Shown one piece after another: positions 17,577 to 26,520 of a stretch of DNA of 64,000 bases. The stretch comes from Anaerolineales bacterium (lineage in GTDB: Bacteria > Chloroflexota > Anaerolineae > Aggregatilineales > J027): the NCBI GenBank assembly GCA_020634155.1, contig JACKCI010000001.1, positions 248,001-312,000 on the forward strand. The letters are read 5' to 3'. The notes under the pieces were generated by a model that saw only the letters and a program-made list of their open reading frames with translations, ran no database searches and was not told the DNA's origin. The position numbers were made by a program, and so were the translations under genes. Within the stretch, counting starts at the first letter, position 1. The number at the start of each line of letters is the position of its first letter.

Positions 17577-18817
17577 TGATTTTAGAAAACAAGCGCATAA
17601 TTCTAGGCGTGACAGGTAGCATTGCCGTCTATAAAGCAGTTGACCTTGCCAGTAAACTGACACAGGCAGGTGCTCAGGTTGATGTTGTGATGACCGAAGC
17701 CGCACTTCGCTTCGTGACTCCGCTCACCTTCCAATCCGTAACAGGTCGTCCAGTGTATACCGACTTATGGCAGACTGATCATTCTGGTGGCTTACCCACG
17801 CATATTGCCCATATCGGCCTTGGCGAAGGGGCAGATTTGCTGGTGGTTGCGCCTGCTACTGCCAACACCATTGCCAAACTAGCTCATGGCTTGGCGGATG
17901 ATTTACTGAGCGTGATTGCTCTTGCTGCGCGTTGCTTATTAGTCATCGCACCGACAATGGATGGTGGTATGTATGAGCATCCTGCAACCCAAGCTAACCT
18001 AGAATTGTTGCGAGAACGAGGAGCCATCATTATTGAGCCGGATGAAGGTCGGTTCGCATCAGGCCTTATCGGTAAAGGCCGCTTGCCAGAAACATTAACG
18101 CTGATCGGAGCTATTCGCCAAACTTTGGGGTCAAATGGCTCATTGGCTGGCTATAAAGTTGTAGTGACGGCAGGCGGTACCCAAGAAGCTATTGACCCGG
18201 TGCGCTTTATCACCAATCGCTCCAGTGGCAAGCAAGGCTATGCTCTGGCACAAGCGGCTCTTGATGCAGGAGCGAAAGTAACTCTAATCAGCACAGCAAA
18301 TACCCTATCTATCCCCTATGGCGCAGAGTTTGTATTGGCTCCCAGCGCTGCGGATTTGCTGGCAGCCGTCCAAGTGCAGTTGGCTGATACAGATGTTCTG
18401 ATTATGGCGGCGGCGGTAGCGGATTTTCGACCCACTGCCACCGCTGAACACAAAATCAAAAAATCGGATGATCCCGACGAAGGACTCACACTTTCGCTTG
18501 TCCGTACTGTAGATATATTGGCAACCATTAGCCATTTACCTCAACGTCCCAAGGTTGTGGTAGGCTTTGCTGCTGAAAGCCAAGACTTGCTGATCAACGC
18601 CCAGTCAAAATTAACGCGCAAGAAACTCGACCTCATTGTAGCCAACGACATCAGCGCTATAGATGCAGGCTTTCAGGTAGACACCAATCGAGTGGTTATT
18701 ATTGATACAGAAGGTCACCAAGAACGCCTTGACCTCATGACCAAGACCCAAGTCAGCGAACACATTATTCAGCGGATAAGTTCCTTGCTGCAATCAAGCG
18801 CAAGCCATCCAGCGTAA
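17573..18817 (+). CDS. coaBC: Bifunctional phosphopantothenoylcysteine decarboxylase / phosphopantothenate-cysteine ligase
   Basis: Carries out steps 2 and 3 of CoA synthesis from pantothenate. The N-terminal flavoprotein CoaC domain (about 1-185) keeps GVTGSIAVYKA and the catalytic His in HIAHIGLG. Two canonical residues differ: PxMNxxM reads PTMDGGM (Asn to Asp), and the lid ACG reads ASG (Cys to Ser). The CoaB domain (about 195-405) keeps VVVTAGGTQEAIDPVRF, ITNRSSGKQG, AAAVADFRP and KKLDLIVAND. The full length of 414 is normal. The 3' end runs 53 bases into the opposite-strand coaX. Confidence 0.93.
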   Translation: MMILENKRIILGVTGSIAVYKAVDLASKLTQAGAQVDVVMTEAALRFVTPLTFQSVTGRPVYTDLWQTDHSGGLPTHIAHIGLGEGADLLVVAPATANTIAKLAHGLADDLLSVIALAARCLLVIAPTMDGGMYEHPATQANLELLRERGAIIIEPDEGRFASGLIGKGRLPETLTLIGAIRQTLGSNGSLAGYKVVVTAGGTQEAIDPVRFITNRSSGKQGYALAQAALDAGAKVTLISTANTLSIPYGAEFVLAPSAADLLAAVQVQLADTDVLIMAAAVADFRPTATAEHKIKKSDDPDEGLTLSLVRTVDILATISHLPQRPKVVVGFAAESQDLLINAQSKLTRKKLDLIVANDISAIDAGFQVDTNRVVIIDTEGHQERLDLMTKTQVSEHIIQRISSLLQSSASHPA

Positions 18818-19535
18818 GCCAAGGGTCAATTTCATCGAAATAGGTTGTCAATGGGCCAATCACCGGAGAAAGCCCACCCGTTGCAATGACCTTCGCGGGG
18901 CCTATCTCGCGTCGAATGCGGTCAATCAAGCCTTCTACCATTGAAACATATCCGAGGACAAGACCAGCCTGCATAGAATGAATGGTGTTTTTGCCAATAG
19001 CCGAGGGGGGCGCGGCGATTTCGATATGCGGCAACTGCGCCGTGCGGCTAACCAAGGCATTGATGGTCACATTCAACCCTGCCGCGATAGCAGTACCAAC
19101 CATAATCCCCGGCTCAATCACGCTGGTGAAGGTTGTCGCGGTGCCGAAATCTACCACAATGCAAGTTGACCCAAAGCGGTCATAGGCAGCAACCGCATCA
19201 GCGATTAAATCACTCCCCACCCGCGACGGATTGTCGGTCTGGACTTGGATGCCAAGATCAAGTTTGATGCTCAAGATAAGCGGTTTAGCGTTGGAGCGAC
19301 TCGCTACCATATCGTAAAATCCGCGTGTCAATTGCGGCACTACACTGCTGATGATGGTATGCTCAAAGTGGTCGAAACTAAGCCCAACTTCGCTGAGGAG
19401 TTGACCGAATAACGCCGCATATTCATCCGGCATGCGGTCATGCAGAGTCTGGATGCGCCAATGGTGTTGCCACTCAGTGCTGTTATAAACCCCCAGCACA
19501 ATATTGGTATTCCCGATGTCGATCGCCAGCAACAT
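18765..19535 (-). CDS. coaX: Type III pantothenate kinase
   Basis: First committed step of CoA synthesis, phosphorylating pantothenate. ASKHA fold: phosphate-1 motif AIDIGNTNIVLGVY at the N-terminus, PSRVGSDLIADAVAAY, VVDFGTATTFTSV, and ATGGLSPVI near the C-terminus. 256 residues is typical. GGGAG precedes ATG and overlaps the panC stop region. It is the last gene of the akr-panB-panE-panC-coaX operon and its 3' end overlaps the convergent coaBC. Confidence 0.95.
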   Translation of the reverse strand: MLLAIDIGNTNIVLGVYNSTEWQHHWRIQTLHDRMPDEYAALFGQLLSEVGLSFDHFEHTIISSVVPQLTRGFYDMVASRSNAKPLILSIKLDLGIQVQTDNPSRVGSDLIADAVAAYDRFGSTCIVVDFGTATTFTSVIEPGIMVGTAIAAGLNVTINALVSRTAQLPHIEIAAPPSAIGKNTIHSMQAGLVLGYVSMVEGLIDRIRREIGPAKVIATGGLSPVIGPLTTYFDEIDPWLTLDGLRLIAARNLSAE

Positions 19536-19537
19536 GC

Positions 19538-20377
19538 TTACACTCCCACCGTGATATTATCAATCAAGCGAATTTTCCCGATGTAAACCGCCATGCTGAT
19601 AAGCCCCTGCTCAACTTGCCTCTCAATTTCGATAAGGTCAGCAGGGTCAGCTACGCTTATGTAATCAATACGCGCCAATGGTTCAGCCTGAATAATCTCT
19701 GTCATCAATGTTTTAAGATACTGGGCATTTCGCTCGCCGTTGAGCCATGCTCGTTGGGCTGTCATCAGAGCGCGATATAGCACCGTCGCAGCTTGACGCT
19801 CAACGGGATCCAGTAAAACATTGCGACTGCTCATGGCTAGACCATCGGCTTCACGCCACGTCGGACACACCATGATTTCACTACGAAAGGCCAAATCACG
19901 CACCATCTGTTGGATGACTGCTGCTTGTTGAGCATCCTTCTGCCCAAAATAGGCACGGGTTGGCTCGAAGACATGCAAGAGTTTGGAAACCACCGTAGTC
20001 ACGCCCCTCATATGCCCCGGACGGGCGACCCCCTCGAGACTGCGGGTCATGAGTTCGACATCCACATAAGTCTGGAACCTCGCTGGATACATGGTTTGCT
20101 CCGACGGCACCCAAATTACATCCACGCCAAGTTCGGCAAGCATACGAGTATCTTGTTCAATTTGGCGGGGATAGCGCTCCAAATCAGCACGATCATTGAA
20201 CTGGATGGGATTGACAAAAATGCTGACACCCACACGGTCGTTATCAATGAGGGCCTGCCTGACCAGTGATAAATGGCCCTCATGCAAAGCCCCCATTGTT
20301 GGCACTAACCCCCATGTCAAAGAGGGATTCTGCCAGCGGATTGCGCGTACTGCTTCAATGCTTTCAACAATTTCCAT
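19538..20377 (-). CDS. panC: Pantothenate synthetase
   Basis: Condenses pantoate with beta-alanine using ATP. HIGH-type motif PTMGALHEGHLSL, FVNPIQFN, the pantoate loop, YFGQKDAQQ and the MSSRN motif are all present; 279-280 residues is normal. The start can be ATG 20377, whose first base is the last of the panE stop, or GTG 20380. It sits between panE and coaX. Confidence 0.95.
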   Translation of the reverse strand: MEIVESIEAVRAIRWQNPSLTWGLVPTMGALHEGHLSLVRQALIDNDRVGVSIFVNPIQFNDRADLERYPRQIEQDTRMLAELGVDVIWVPSEQTMYPARFQTYVDVELMTRSLEGVARPGHMRGVTTVVSKLLHVFEPTRAYFGQKDAQQAAVIQQMVRDLAFRSEIMVCPTWREADGLAMSSRNVLLDPVERQAATVLYRALMTAQRAWLNGERNAQYLKTLMTEIIQAEPLARIDYISVADPADLIEIERQVEQGLISMAVYIGKIRLIDNITVGV

Positions 20378-21297
20378 CACGCTTCTATTCGCTCACTTGC
20401 ACTTATTTCCAGTGCCTTAATTAAATTATATAACATAAGATTATTGGGCGTTGGAACGCCAAGGCGCTGGCCTTCACGAACTACCGCGCCGCAGATAACT
20501 TCTATCTCTGTTTCAACACCTCGGAATACATCTTGCAACATGGAAGATCGATTATTAGCTGTTTTTAGCGCAACCGTCTCACAAGCTGCCAATACATCCG
20601 CAAATGGCAGAATAATTCCCTGTTCAGCCGCCACCAGCGCAGTTTCTCGTGCAGCCTCAGCCATTATCTGGCGTGTCCAAGCGCTTTGTAATAATACCCC
20701 ATTCGGTATTCTCAGCAACGCAGTCAGCGGATTGATTGCGGCATTAATCGCCAGTTTACCCCATACTAGAGCCTGAATATCGGATTCCGTCTGAGTTTCT
20801 AGGCCACAACGATTAAAGACTTCGGCTAATGCCTGCATCCTATCATCTAGGTCAGGGCGTGTTCCTAAATAAGTAACGCCTAAACCCCCTCCCCGCACAA
20901 TTCCAGCGCCTTCTAGAGTTGCACCCATCGTGGTAACGCCCACCATGGCGCGATCCGGTACCTGTTGTTCCAATAGCTCGACATTCCCAAGACCGTTCTG
21001 CAATGTAATGGCTATTCCATGCGGTTTTAATGCATTTTTTATAAATTGTGCAACATAAGACGTATTTCGTGATTTAGTCAGGATGAGAGCAAAATCATTA
21101 TTCAAATCAGGCCTATCATTTACTTTAAGTTGATATTTGGTTAAATAACCATCCTCATCAATTAGGCTTAAAGGATTACCTTGAAGCCATTTTCGCTGTT
21201 CAGGCCACACGCCGACCATTTGAATATCACATACGGTACTTAAACGTGCCCCAAACAAACACCCCATTGCACCAATGCCGAAAATGACGATTTTCAT
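20377..21297 (-). CDS. panE: 2-dehydropantoate 2-reductase (ketopantoate reductase)
   Basis: NADPH-dependent reduction of ketopantoate to pantoate. Rossmann motif FGIGAMGCLFGARLS at the N-terminus, TLQNGLGN, and a C-terminal helical domain with KLAINAAINPLTALL (catalytic Lys and substrate-binding Asn) and SSMLQDVFRGVETEIE. ATGA overlap with panB. Position between panB and panC fits the pathway order. Confidence 0.92.
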   Translation of the reverse strand: MKIVIFGIGAMGCLFGARLSTVCDIQMVGVWPEQRKWLQGNPLSLIDEDGYLTKYQLKVNDRPDLNNDFALILTKSRNTSYVAQFIKNALKPHGIAITLQNGLGNVELLEQQVPDRAMVGVTTMGATLEGAGIVRGGGLGVTYLGTRPDLDDRMQALAEVFNRCGLETQTESDIQALVWGKLAINAAINPLTALLRIPNGVLLQSAWTRQIMAEAARETALVAAEQGIILPFADVLAACETVALKTANNRSSMLQDVFRGVETEIEVICGAVVREGQRLGVPTPNNLMLYNLIKALEISASERIEA

Positions 21298-22136
21298 GCC
21301 CCAAATTCATCTTCTAATTGCTTCCAAACGGCTTCATCAAGGGAAAAACTGTGCGATTGGGTCGGAAAGTGGCGCTCACGCACCTCATCCCGATAGGCCT
21401 CAATCGCATTTTGGATAGTTTGGGCCATATCTGCATAGCGTTTGACAAACTTCGGCGTCTTTTCAACTAAGCCCAACAGGTCATGCAAGACTAAGACTTG
21501 CCCATCGCAGCCATTTCCCGCACCAATGCCAATCGTTGGCACACTCACCCGCTGGGCAATCAGGGCAGCAAGTTTGGCGGGTATAGCCTCTAGCACAATG
21601 CTAAAAACACCTGCCTCAACCAAGGCTTGAGCATCCTCCACCAACCGACGAGCGCTCTCAATATCTTTGCCTTGAGCCTTAAAGCCATCGAATGCACTGA
21701 CACTCTGCGGCGTGAGGCCGATATGACCCTGTACTGCGATGCCCATTGTGACCAATTGGCGAATAGTTTCGATCATCGGACGTCCCCCTTCGAGCTTGAT
21801 GGCATCCGCCCCACCCTCCGCCAGTAAACGCCCCGCATTGCGCTTGGCATCCTCAATAGAAGTCTGATAACTCAAGAATGGCATGTCGCCAATAAGAAAG
21901 GCTCGTTGAACACCCCGCCGCACGGCCTGACAGTGCATCACCATCATATCCATTGTGACGGGTAGAGTCGTGGAAAAACCATGTACCACCATCCCCACCG
22001 AATCGCCAACCAGTACCATTTCAACCCCGCTACGGTCAGCAATAATCCCCGAAGAATAATCATAGGCCGTAATCATCGTAATGGGGTTCTTAGCTTGCTT
22101 CATCTCATGTAACAACTGAATGGTCACTTTTTCCAC
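21294..22136 (-). CDS. panB: 3-methyl-2-oxobutanoate hydroxymethyltransferase
   Basis: Makes ketopantoate from 2-oxoisovalerate and methylene-THF; Mg-dependent TIM barrel. Conserved blocks: MITAYDYSSG, VGDSVGMVVHG, AIKLEGG, GHIGLTPQS and GIGAGNGCDGQVLV. Start GTG 22136 lies just after the stop of the upstream aldo/keto reductase, with AGG eight bases before; GTG 22157 is an alternative. First pan gene of the operon. Confidence 0.95.
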   Translation of the reverse strand: MEKVTIQLLHEMKQAKNPITMITAYDYSSGIIADRSGVEMVLVGDSVGMVVHGFSTTLPVTMDMMVMHCQAVRRGVQRAFLIGDMPFLSYQTSIEDAKRNAGRLLAEGGADAIKLEGGRPMIETIRQLVTMGIAVQGHIGLTPQSVSAFDGFKAQGKDIESARRLVEDAQALVEAGVFSIVLEAIPAKLAALIAQRVSVPTIGIGAGNGCDGQVLVLHDLLGLVEKTPKFVKRYADMAQTIQNAIEAYRDEVRERHFPTQSHSFSLDEAVWKQLEDEFGA

Positions 22137-22138
22137 TG

Positions 22139-23017
22139 TTACACCTGCCCTAGCCACTGATTGTCGTGTTGCCGAAAAGCCGCCCTTAATGTATCTACAA
22201 TGGCAGTATCAAGAGGGCCATCTTCCAGTATAGCCACATTAGCCCGCAGATGTTCAAGGCTAGTCGTCCCCACAATACAGCTATCTACACCATAAGTAAA
22301 AGCCGCAAAGCGCAATGCCACTGCTTGCCAATCCATACCGAGATTAAGGTTCATCGTTTGCCAGCGTTCCCAATAGACTTCCCCATAATGACCAGCAGGT
22401 CGCTCGGTGAACCGCCAAGGCGCATTGGCTATCGGTCTCTTGGCAATAACGCCCATACCCCGCTGCTTGGCCTCTGACAGTGGATAATCAATGACTCGTT
22501 GGTCACATATGTTGAGCGAAGTAATCATACTCCCGAAGCGTCCACTACGGACGGCATAAGCGAGTGGCTCATTGTCACCCGCGTAGCCTATCACGCGGAC
22601 CTTGCCATCTTGAGCAGCCCTCTCAAGAGCCAAGATGACATCCCCCTGCTCTAGTATTGACTGAGGGCAGGAGTGCAAATGCACAATATCAATATAATCG
22701 GTGTTCAGTCGTTGCAGCGCAGCTTCAACCCCGTGCACCACGCAGTCGTAAGTCCAATCCTGAGTATTGGGTATACCATAGCCTACCTTAGTGGAGAGCA
22801 CATACTCACCACGTCGCTTGGCAAGGTGTTTGCCAATGCGTTCCTCAGAAAGACCATAACCACGTGCCGTATCAATCAAGTTAATCCCCATATCCAATGC
22901 AGTATGGAGCAAGCGCTCAACCGTTTGCTCTGGTAGGTTTTCATCACCGATTTGACCCGCGCCTAAACCCAACGCCGATACCCGTAGCCCTGTTGTTCCA
23001 AAGTCACGATAATCCAT
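22139..23017 (-). CDS. Aldo/keto reductase
   Basis: (beta/alpha)8 NAD(P)H-dependent oxidoreductase: FGTTGLRVSALGLGAGQIG, catalytic Asp/Tyr in INLIDTARGYGLSEERIG, Lys in VLSTKVGYG, and IVGTTSLEHL near the cofactor site. AGAGG lies five bases before ATG 23017. First gene of the pantothenate operon by spacing; the family alone does not show whether it supplies the pathway, for example by reducing ketopantoate lactone (inference only). Confidence 0.88.
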   Translation of the reverse strand: MDYRDFGTTGLRVSALGLGAGQIGDENLPEQTVERLLHTALDMGINLIDTARGYGLSEERIGKHLAKRRGEYVLSTKVGYGIPNTQDWTYDCVVHGVEAALQRLNTDYIDIVHLHSCPQSILEQGDVILALERAAQDGKVRVIGYAGDNEPLAYAVRSGRFGSMITSLNICDQRVIDYPLSEAKQRGMGVIAKRPIANAPWRFTERPAGHYGEVYWERWQTMNLNLGMDWQAVALRFAAFTYGVDSCIVGTTSLEHLRANVAILEDGPLDTAIVDTLRAAFRQHDNQWLGQV

Positions 23018-23082
23018 CACAGCCTCTTGGCAGAAAATTCAGTGGTTTGTCATAATCCCAAAAACAATTATAAGGAATCGCT

Positions 23083-24042
23083 ATGCAAAATCCCACATTA
23101 AGCGCAATAGAAGGTATCCGTGTGGGGCATGCCCACAACTTAGACGGCTTGACTGGATGCACCGTTATTTTGGCACCGCCAAACACAGTAGGCGGTATCG
23201 ATCAGCGCGGGGGTGCGCCTGCTACCCGTGAAACCGATTTGCTACGTCCGATGCACCATATTCAGCATGTTCACGCTATTCTTCTTACAGGTGGAAGCGC
23301 CTATGGCTTGGATGCGGCTACCGGGGTGATGCAGTATCTGGAAGAGCAACAAGTCGGTTTTGATGTTCGTGTTGGTGTGGTACCGATTGTGCCCGCTGCC
23401 GTCATTTTCGATTTAGATGTTGGACGATCGAACATCCGTCCTAATTCCGCTATGGGCTATGCTGCCTGTGAAGCAGCTACCACCGCCTCTGTTACAGAAG
23501 GTTGTGTTGGGGCTGGCGCGGGTGCACGGGTTGGCGCACTCGCTGGTATTCAAAATGCCTGCAAATCGGGTATTGGCACTGCTGCTGTCGAACTGGGTGG
23601 CGGAGTTACTGTCGCGGCCTTGATGGTTGTTAATGCGGCGGGGGATGTGGTGGATGGAAAAGGTCGTATTATTGCAGGAGCTAGAAGTGAGACAGGCTAC
23701 ATCAACATGATGGAATACCTTAAAGCCAATCCTGTTCTCTCACCTCCCCCTATCAGCAATACGGTCATTGGTGTAGTTGTGACCAACGCGCTATTGACAA
23801 AGGAGCAAGCCAATAAAGTCGCGCAAATGGCGCACAACGGGATGGCTCAAGCCGTCCGCCCCGCCCATACCCTTTATGATGGAGACACGATTTTTGCCTT
23901 AGCGACTGGCAAGGTTACTAATGTCAATGTTAGCGCGATTGGGGCATGGGCGGCAGAGATGACAGCCCTTGCGATCCGCCGCGCCATTTATCAAGCAACT
24001 TCTCTAGGTGGATTACCCACAGGAACCCAATATGAAGATTGA
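23083..24042 (+). CDS. P1/S58 family peptidase (DmpA/BapA-like)
   Basis: N-terminal-nucleophile fold aminopeptidase family that self-cleaves into alpha and beta chains. Blocks seen: GIRVGHAHN, GGAPATRETDLL, ILLTGGSAYGLDAATGVM, RPNSAMGYAAC, and GIGTAAVELGGGVTVAALMVVN, where cleavage would place the nucleophile at the beta-chain start. 319 residues is normal. ATG 23083 is preceded by AAGGAATCGCT. It overlaps the following DUF4380-like gene by 11 bases. Confidence 0.88.
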   Translation: MQNPTLSAIEGIRVGHAHNLDGLTGCTVILAPPNTVGGIDQRGGAPATRETDLLRPMHHIQHVHAILLTGGSAYGLDAATGVMQYLEEQQVGFDVRVGVVPIVPAAVIFDLDVGRSNIRPNSAMGYAACEAATTASVTEGCVGAGAGARVGALAGIQNACKSGIGTAAVELGGGVTVAALMVVNAAGDVVDGKGRIIAGARSETGYINMMEYLKANPVLSPPPISNTVIGVVVTNALLTKEQANKVAQMAHNGMAQAVRPAHTLYDGDTIFALATGKVTNVNVSAIGAWAAEMTALAIRRAIYQATSLGGLPTGTQYED

Positions 24043-24922
24043 GCAAATTACCTATCACGGCTGGGAACATTGCTATCGGTTGACCGATGGTCGAGTGGAG
24101 TTAATCGTCGTGGCGGATATTGGCCCACGTATCATCAGCTTCCGACGCCTCGACAGCGCCAATATCTTAAAGGAGTTCCCCAATGCGCTTGGGCTAACAG
24201 GCGGGAACCAGTGGCGCATCTATGGTGGTCATCGTTTTTGGCATGCACCAGAGTACCCGCAGCGTAGTCACTATCCCGATAACGCTCCCGTACAGGTCGA
24301 TCACAAAAAAAGAACATTAGTTCTAAAACCACCATTACAGGATAATATTCAAAAAGAACTGGAAATCTCGCTAAATTCCGATTCAAGTGTTGGCCTAAAG
24401 CATACCCTTATCAATCAGACGGTATGGGATATTGAGATAGCCCCTTGGGCACTGACTGTTATGGCTAATGACGGCACCGCTATAATCCCCCTGCCAGATG
24501 CGCTATCCCATACAGAGTGTGTTACCCCCGTCAACAGCTTGTCATTATGGAGCTATACCAATCTCGCCGACCCACGTTGGACATGGCAACCTGACCGTAT
24601 CTTGGTCAAACAAGACCCCGCCCTGCTCCATCCCCAGAAAATCGGCGTGCGAGTAACCAAAGGGTGGCTTGGCTACGTTCACCCCACAGGGTTTTTCGTC
24701 AAGACTTTTGAGTATCACCCCTGCGCTACCTATCCTGACTTTGGGGCGTCCGTAGAGATATTTGTAGATGGAAATATCCTTGAGTTGGAGACACTAGGGC
24801 CGCTTGTCCGCCTTGCTCCCGGTGAATCGACAATCCATACTGAACGATGGATGCTACATGAGCCACTATCAGATATTGATAAGATTCCAATGGAAACGCT
24901 CCCATCACTTGACAAAGTTTAG
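24032..24922 (+). CDS. DUF4380-like protein
   Basis: 296 residues, cytoplasmic, mostly beta-rich. The IYGGHRFWHAPEYPQRSHYPDN block and the opening DGRVELIVVADIGPRIISF match the DUF4380 family as I know it; the fold is probably a galactose-mutarotase-like sandwich, with the conserved His residues perhaps binding a sugar (inference). ATG 24032 with AGGA upstream is preferred over an earlier GTG. Biochemical function unknown. Confidence 0.7.
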   Translation: MKIEQITYHGWEHCYRLTDGRVELIVVADIGPRIISFRRLDSANILKEFPNALGLTGGNQWRIYGGHRFWHAPEYPQRSHYPDNAPVQVDHKKRTLVLKPPLQDNIQKELEISLNSDSSVGLKHTLINQTVWDIEIAPWALTVMANDGTAIIPLPDALSHTECVTPVNSLSLWSYTNLADPRWTWQPDRILVKQDPALLHPQKIGVRVTKGWLGYVHPTGFFVKTFEYHPCATYPDFGASVEIFVDGNILELETLGPLVRLAPGESTIHTERWMLHEPLSDIDKIPMETLPSLDKV

Positions 24923-24974
24923 TCATCCGTCACAATCAGAGTGCATCACTTACAAAAACTAAGGAGATAGTTCT

Positions 24975-25445
24975 ATGGATTGGTTCAAGCAAGCACAAGA
25001 CATGTTCAAAGTGTGGACAGATACCCAACAAAGTATGTGGGAGAGCATGAAAAAGTCTTCGCAGGGGTTATCTGAACAGCCTAGCAAAGTATGGGGTAAG
25101 ACGGTGCAGGCATGGGAGACTGCCGTCAAGAATTTGATTGACACCCAAGCGCTTTGGGCACGGATGTGGGCACGGGGAGCATCAACGGACGAAACTACTC
25201 AAGGGTTTATCAAAACTATTGAAGACATGACTCATATGTGGTCACAAATGCAGCAGCAACTGTGGAGCAATTGGTTTCAGATGATTCGCCAATTCAATAT
25301 GGATGATATGAGCGAGACCATGAAAGTGGATGCCACCAAAGCTATGAAAAGTTGGCAAGAAAACATGCAAAAGATGATGGATACCCAAGCTGAGTGGGTT
25401 AAACAATGGGGCGAGATGTTCAAGCCCGGTTCGGATAAGAAGTAG
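24975..25445 (+). CDS. Phasin-like / PhaE-like Trp-rich helical protein
   Basis: 156 residues, entirely helical by composition, with W residues spaced through amphipathic stretches (MDWFKQAQDMFKVWTDTQ, SWQENMQKMMDTQAEWVKQW). Internal similarity is visible between its two ends and to the start of the downstream PhaE (DWYTQTQSIMQKWAETQQQ). No signal peptide. AAGGAGA precedes ATG. First of a three-gene PHA set; probably a granule surface protein or a truncated PhaE paralogue. Confidence 0.7.
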   Translation: MDWFKQAQDMFKVWTDTQQSMWESMKKSSQGLSEQPSKVWGKTVQAWETAVKNLIDTQALWARMWARGASTDETTQGFIKTIEDMTHMWSQMQQQLWSNWFQMIRQFNMDDMSETMKVDATKAMKSWQENMQKMMDTQAEWVKQWGEMFKPGSDKK

Positions 25446-25449
25446 GCCT

Positions 25450-26505
25450 ATGTCACAATCGGATTGGTACACACAAACACAGTCTATTATGCAAAAATGG
25501 GCTGAGACACAGCAGCAAATGATGAGTGACTGGATGCAACTCGCGGGTTCTGCCTCGTCAACGATGATGAATATGTGGCAGGAGATGGCCCAACAGGGTG
25601 TGCGTCAATGGACAGCAGACTCCGACTCAACCGTGCAACAGGTCGCTGATAAAATGTTTTCTAACCAAGCGGCTATGATGCGCTTTGTTGAATTGACGAT
25701 GAAGACGTGGCAATCCCTTGTTCCTAGCTTTGAGGGTGATTGGCAATCTACCCTTACTCAGCAGATGGAAACCATCCGTACCGAACTTCTTCATGCCGCC
25801 GATGAGAGTATGGCTGCCTTGAAAAATGTCAATCATTGGTGGCAAACCTATGTTGAGCAGTGGCAGTCTTTTGGCACTCCTTGGCTACAAGCTTTCCAAC
25901 AAGGTCTCCCCCATATGGCGAAAGCCGATGGGTCTTCGCTAGTCGAGATGACTAGCCTCTATTGGGATGCCTATCAAGAGACATTTGGCAAACTCCTCCA
26001 AGCACCCGGTATTGGGTACACCCGTGAAGTTGATGAGAAATTACGGCGTAGTTTCGCAGCATGGCTGGATGTGCAACAAGCAAATTATGAGTATCAAGTC
26101 GTATTGGCAGACACATGGGTCAAAGCATTTGAGCAGTTGATGGTGGAACTGGTCGAATATGCTGAAAAAGGCGAGACTATTCAGAGTGTTCGTGATTTGC
26201 TGGAGAGATGGAGCGCAACGGCTGATCATGTGTTTAAGGCAGCCTTCATCTCTGACGCCTATATCTATGCCCAAGGCAAACTTATCAATGCGACTATGTT
26301 GCATCGTAGCCGTCAGCGCGAAGTCAATGAAATGGCGCTCAAACTGATGGACCTGCCAACTCGCACTGAAATAGACGAAGCCCATCGGCGGATATATGAA
26401 CTACGCAAAGAAGTCAAAGCCCTAAAGAAGCAGTTGGCAACTTTGACGGCAGATAAAAAACCTGCCCCCCGAAAGACCAATGCTCGCAAAGCATCCGAGA
26501 GTTAG
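25450..26505 (+). CDS. phaE: Class III poly(R)-hydroxyalkanoate synthase subunit PhaE
   Basis: 351 residues, helical; N-terminal Trp/Met-rich heptads, a central region with WQTYVEQWQSFGTPWLQAF, and the typical PhaE C-terminus LMDLPTRTEIDEAHRRIYELRKE followed by a short coiled coil and a Lys-rich tail. PhaE partners PhaC in class III synthases on PHA granules. It lies between the phasin-like gene and phaC, four bases after the former's stop. Confidence 0.88.
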   Translation: MSQSDWYTQTQSIMQKWAETQQQMMSDWMQLAGSASSTMMNMWQEMAQQGVRQWTADSDSTVQQVADKMFSNQAAMMRFVELTMKTWQSLVPSFEGDWQSTLTQQMETIRTELLHAADESMAALKNVNHWWQTYVEQWQSFGTPWLQAFQQGLPHMAKADGSSLVEMTSLYWDAYQETFGKLLQAPGIGYTREVDEKLRRSFAAWLDVQQANYEYQVVLADTWVKAFEQLMVELVEYAEKGETIQSVRDLLERWSATADHVFKAAFISDAYIYAQGKLINATMLHRSRQREVNEMALKLMDLPTRTEIDEAHRRIYELRKEVKALKKQLATLTADKKPAPRKTNARKASES

Positions 26506-26520
26506 GGAGAGAATGGACCA

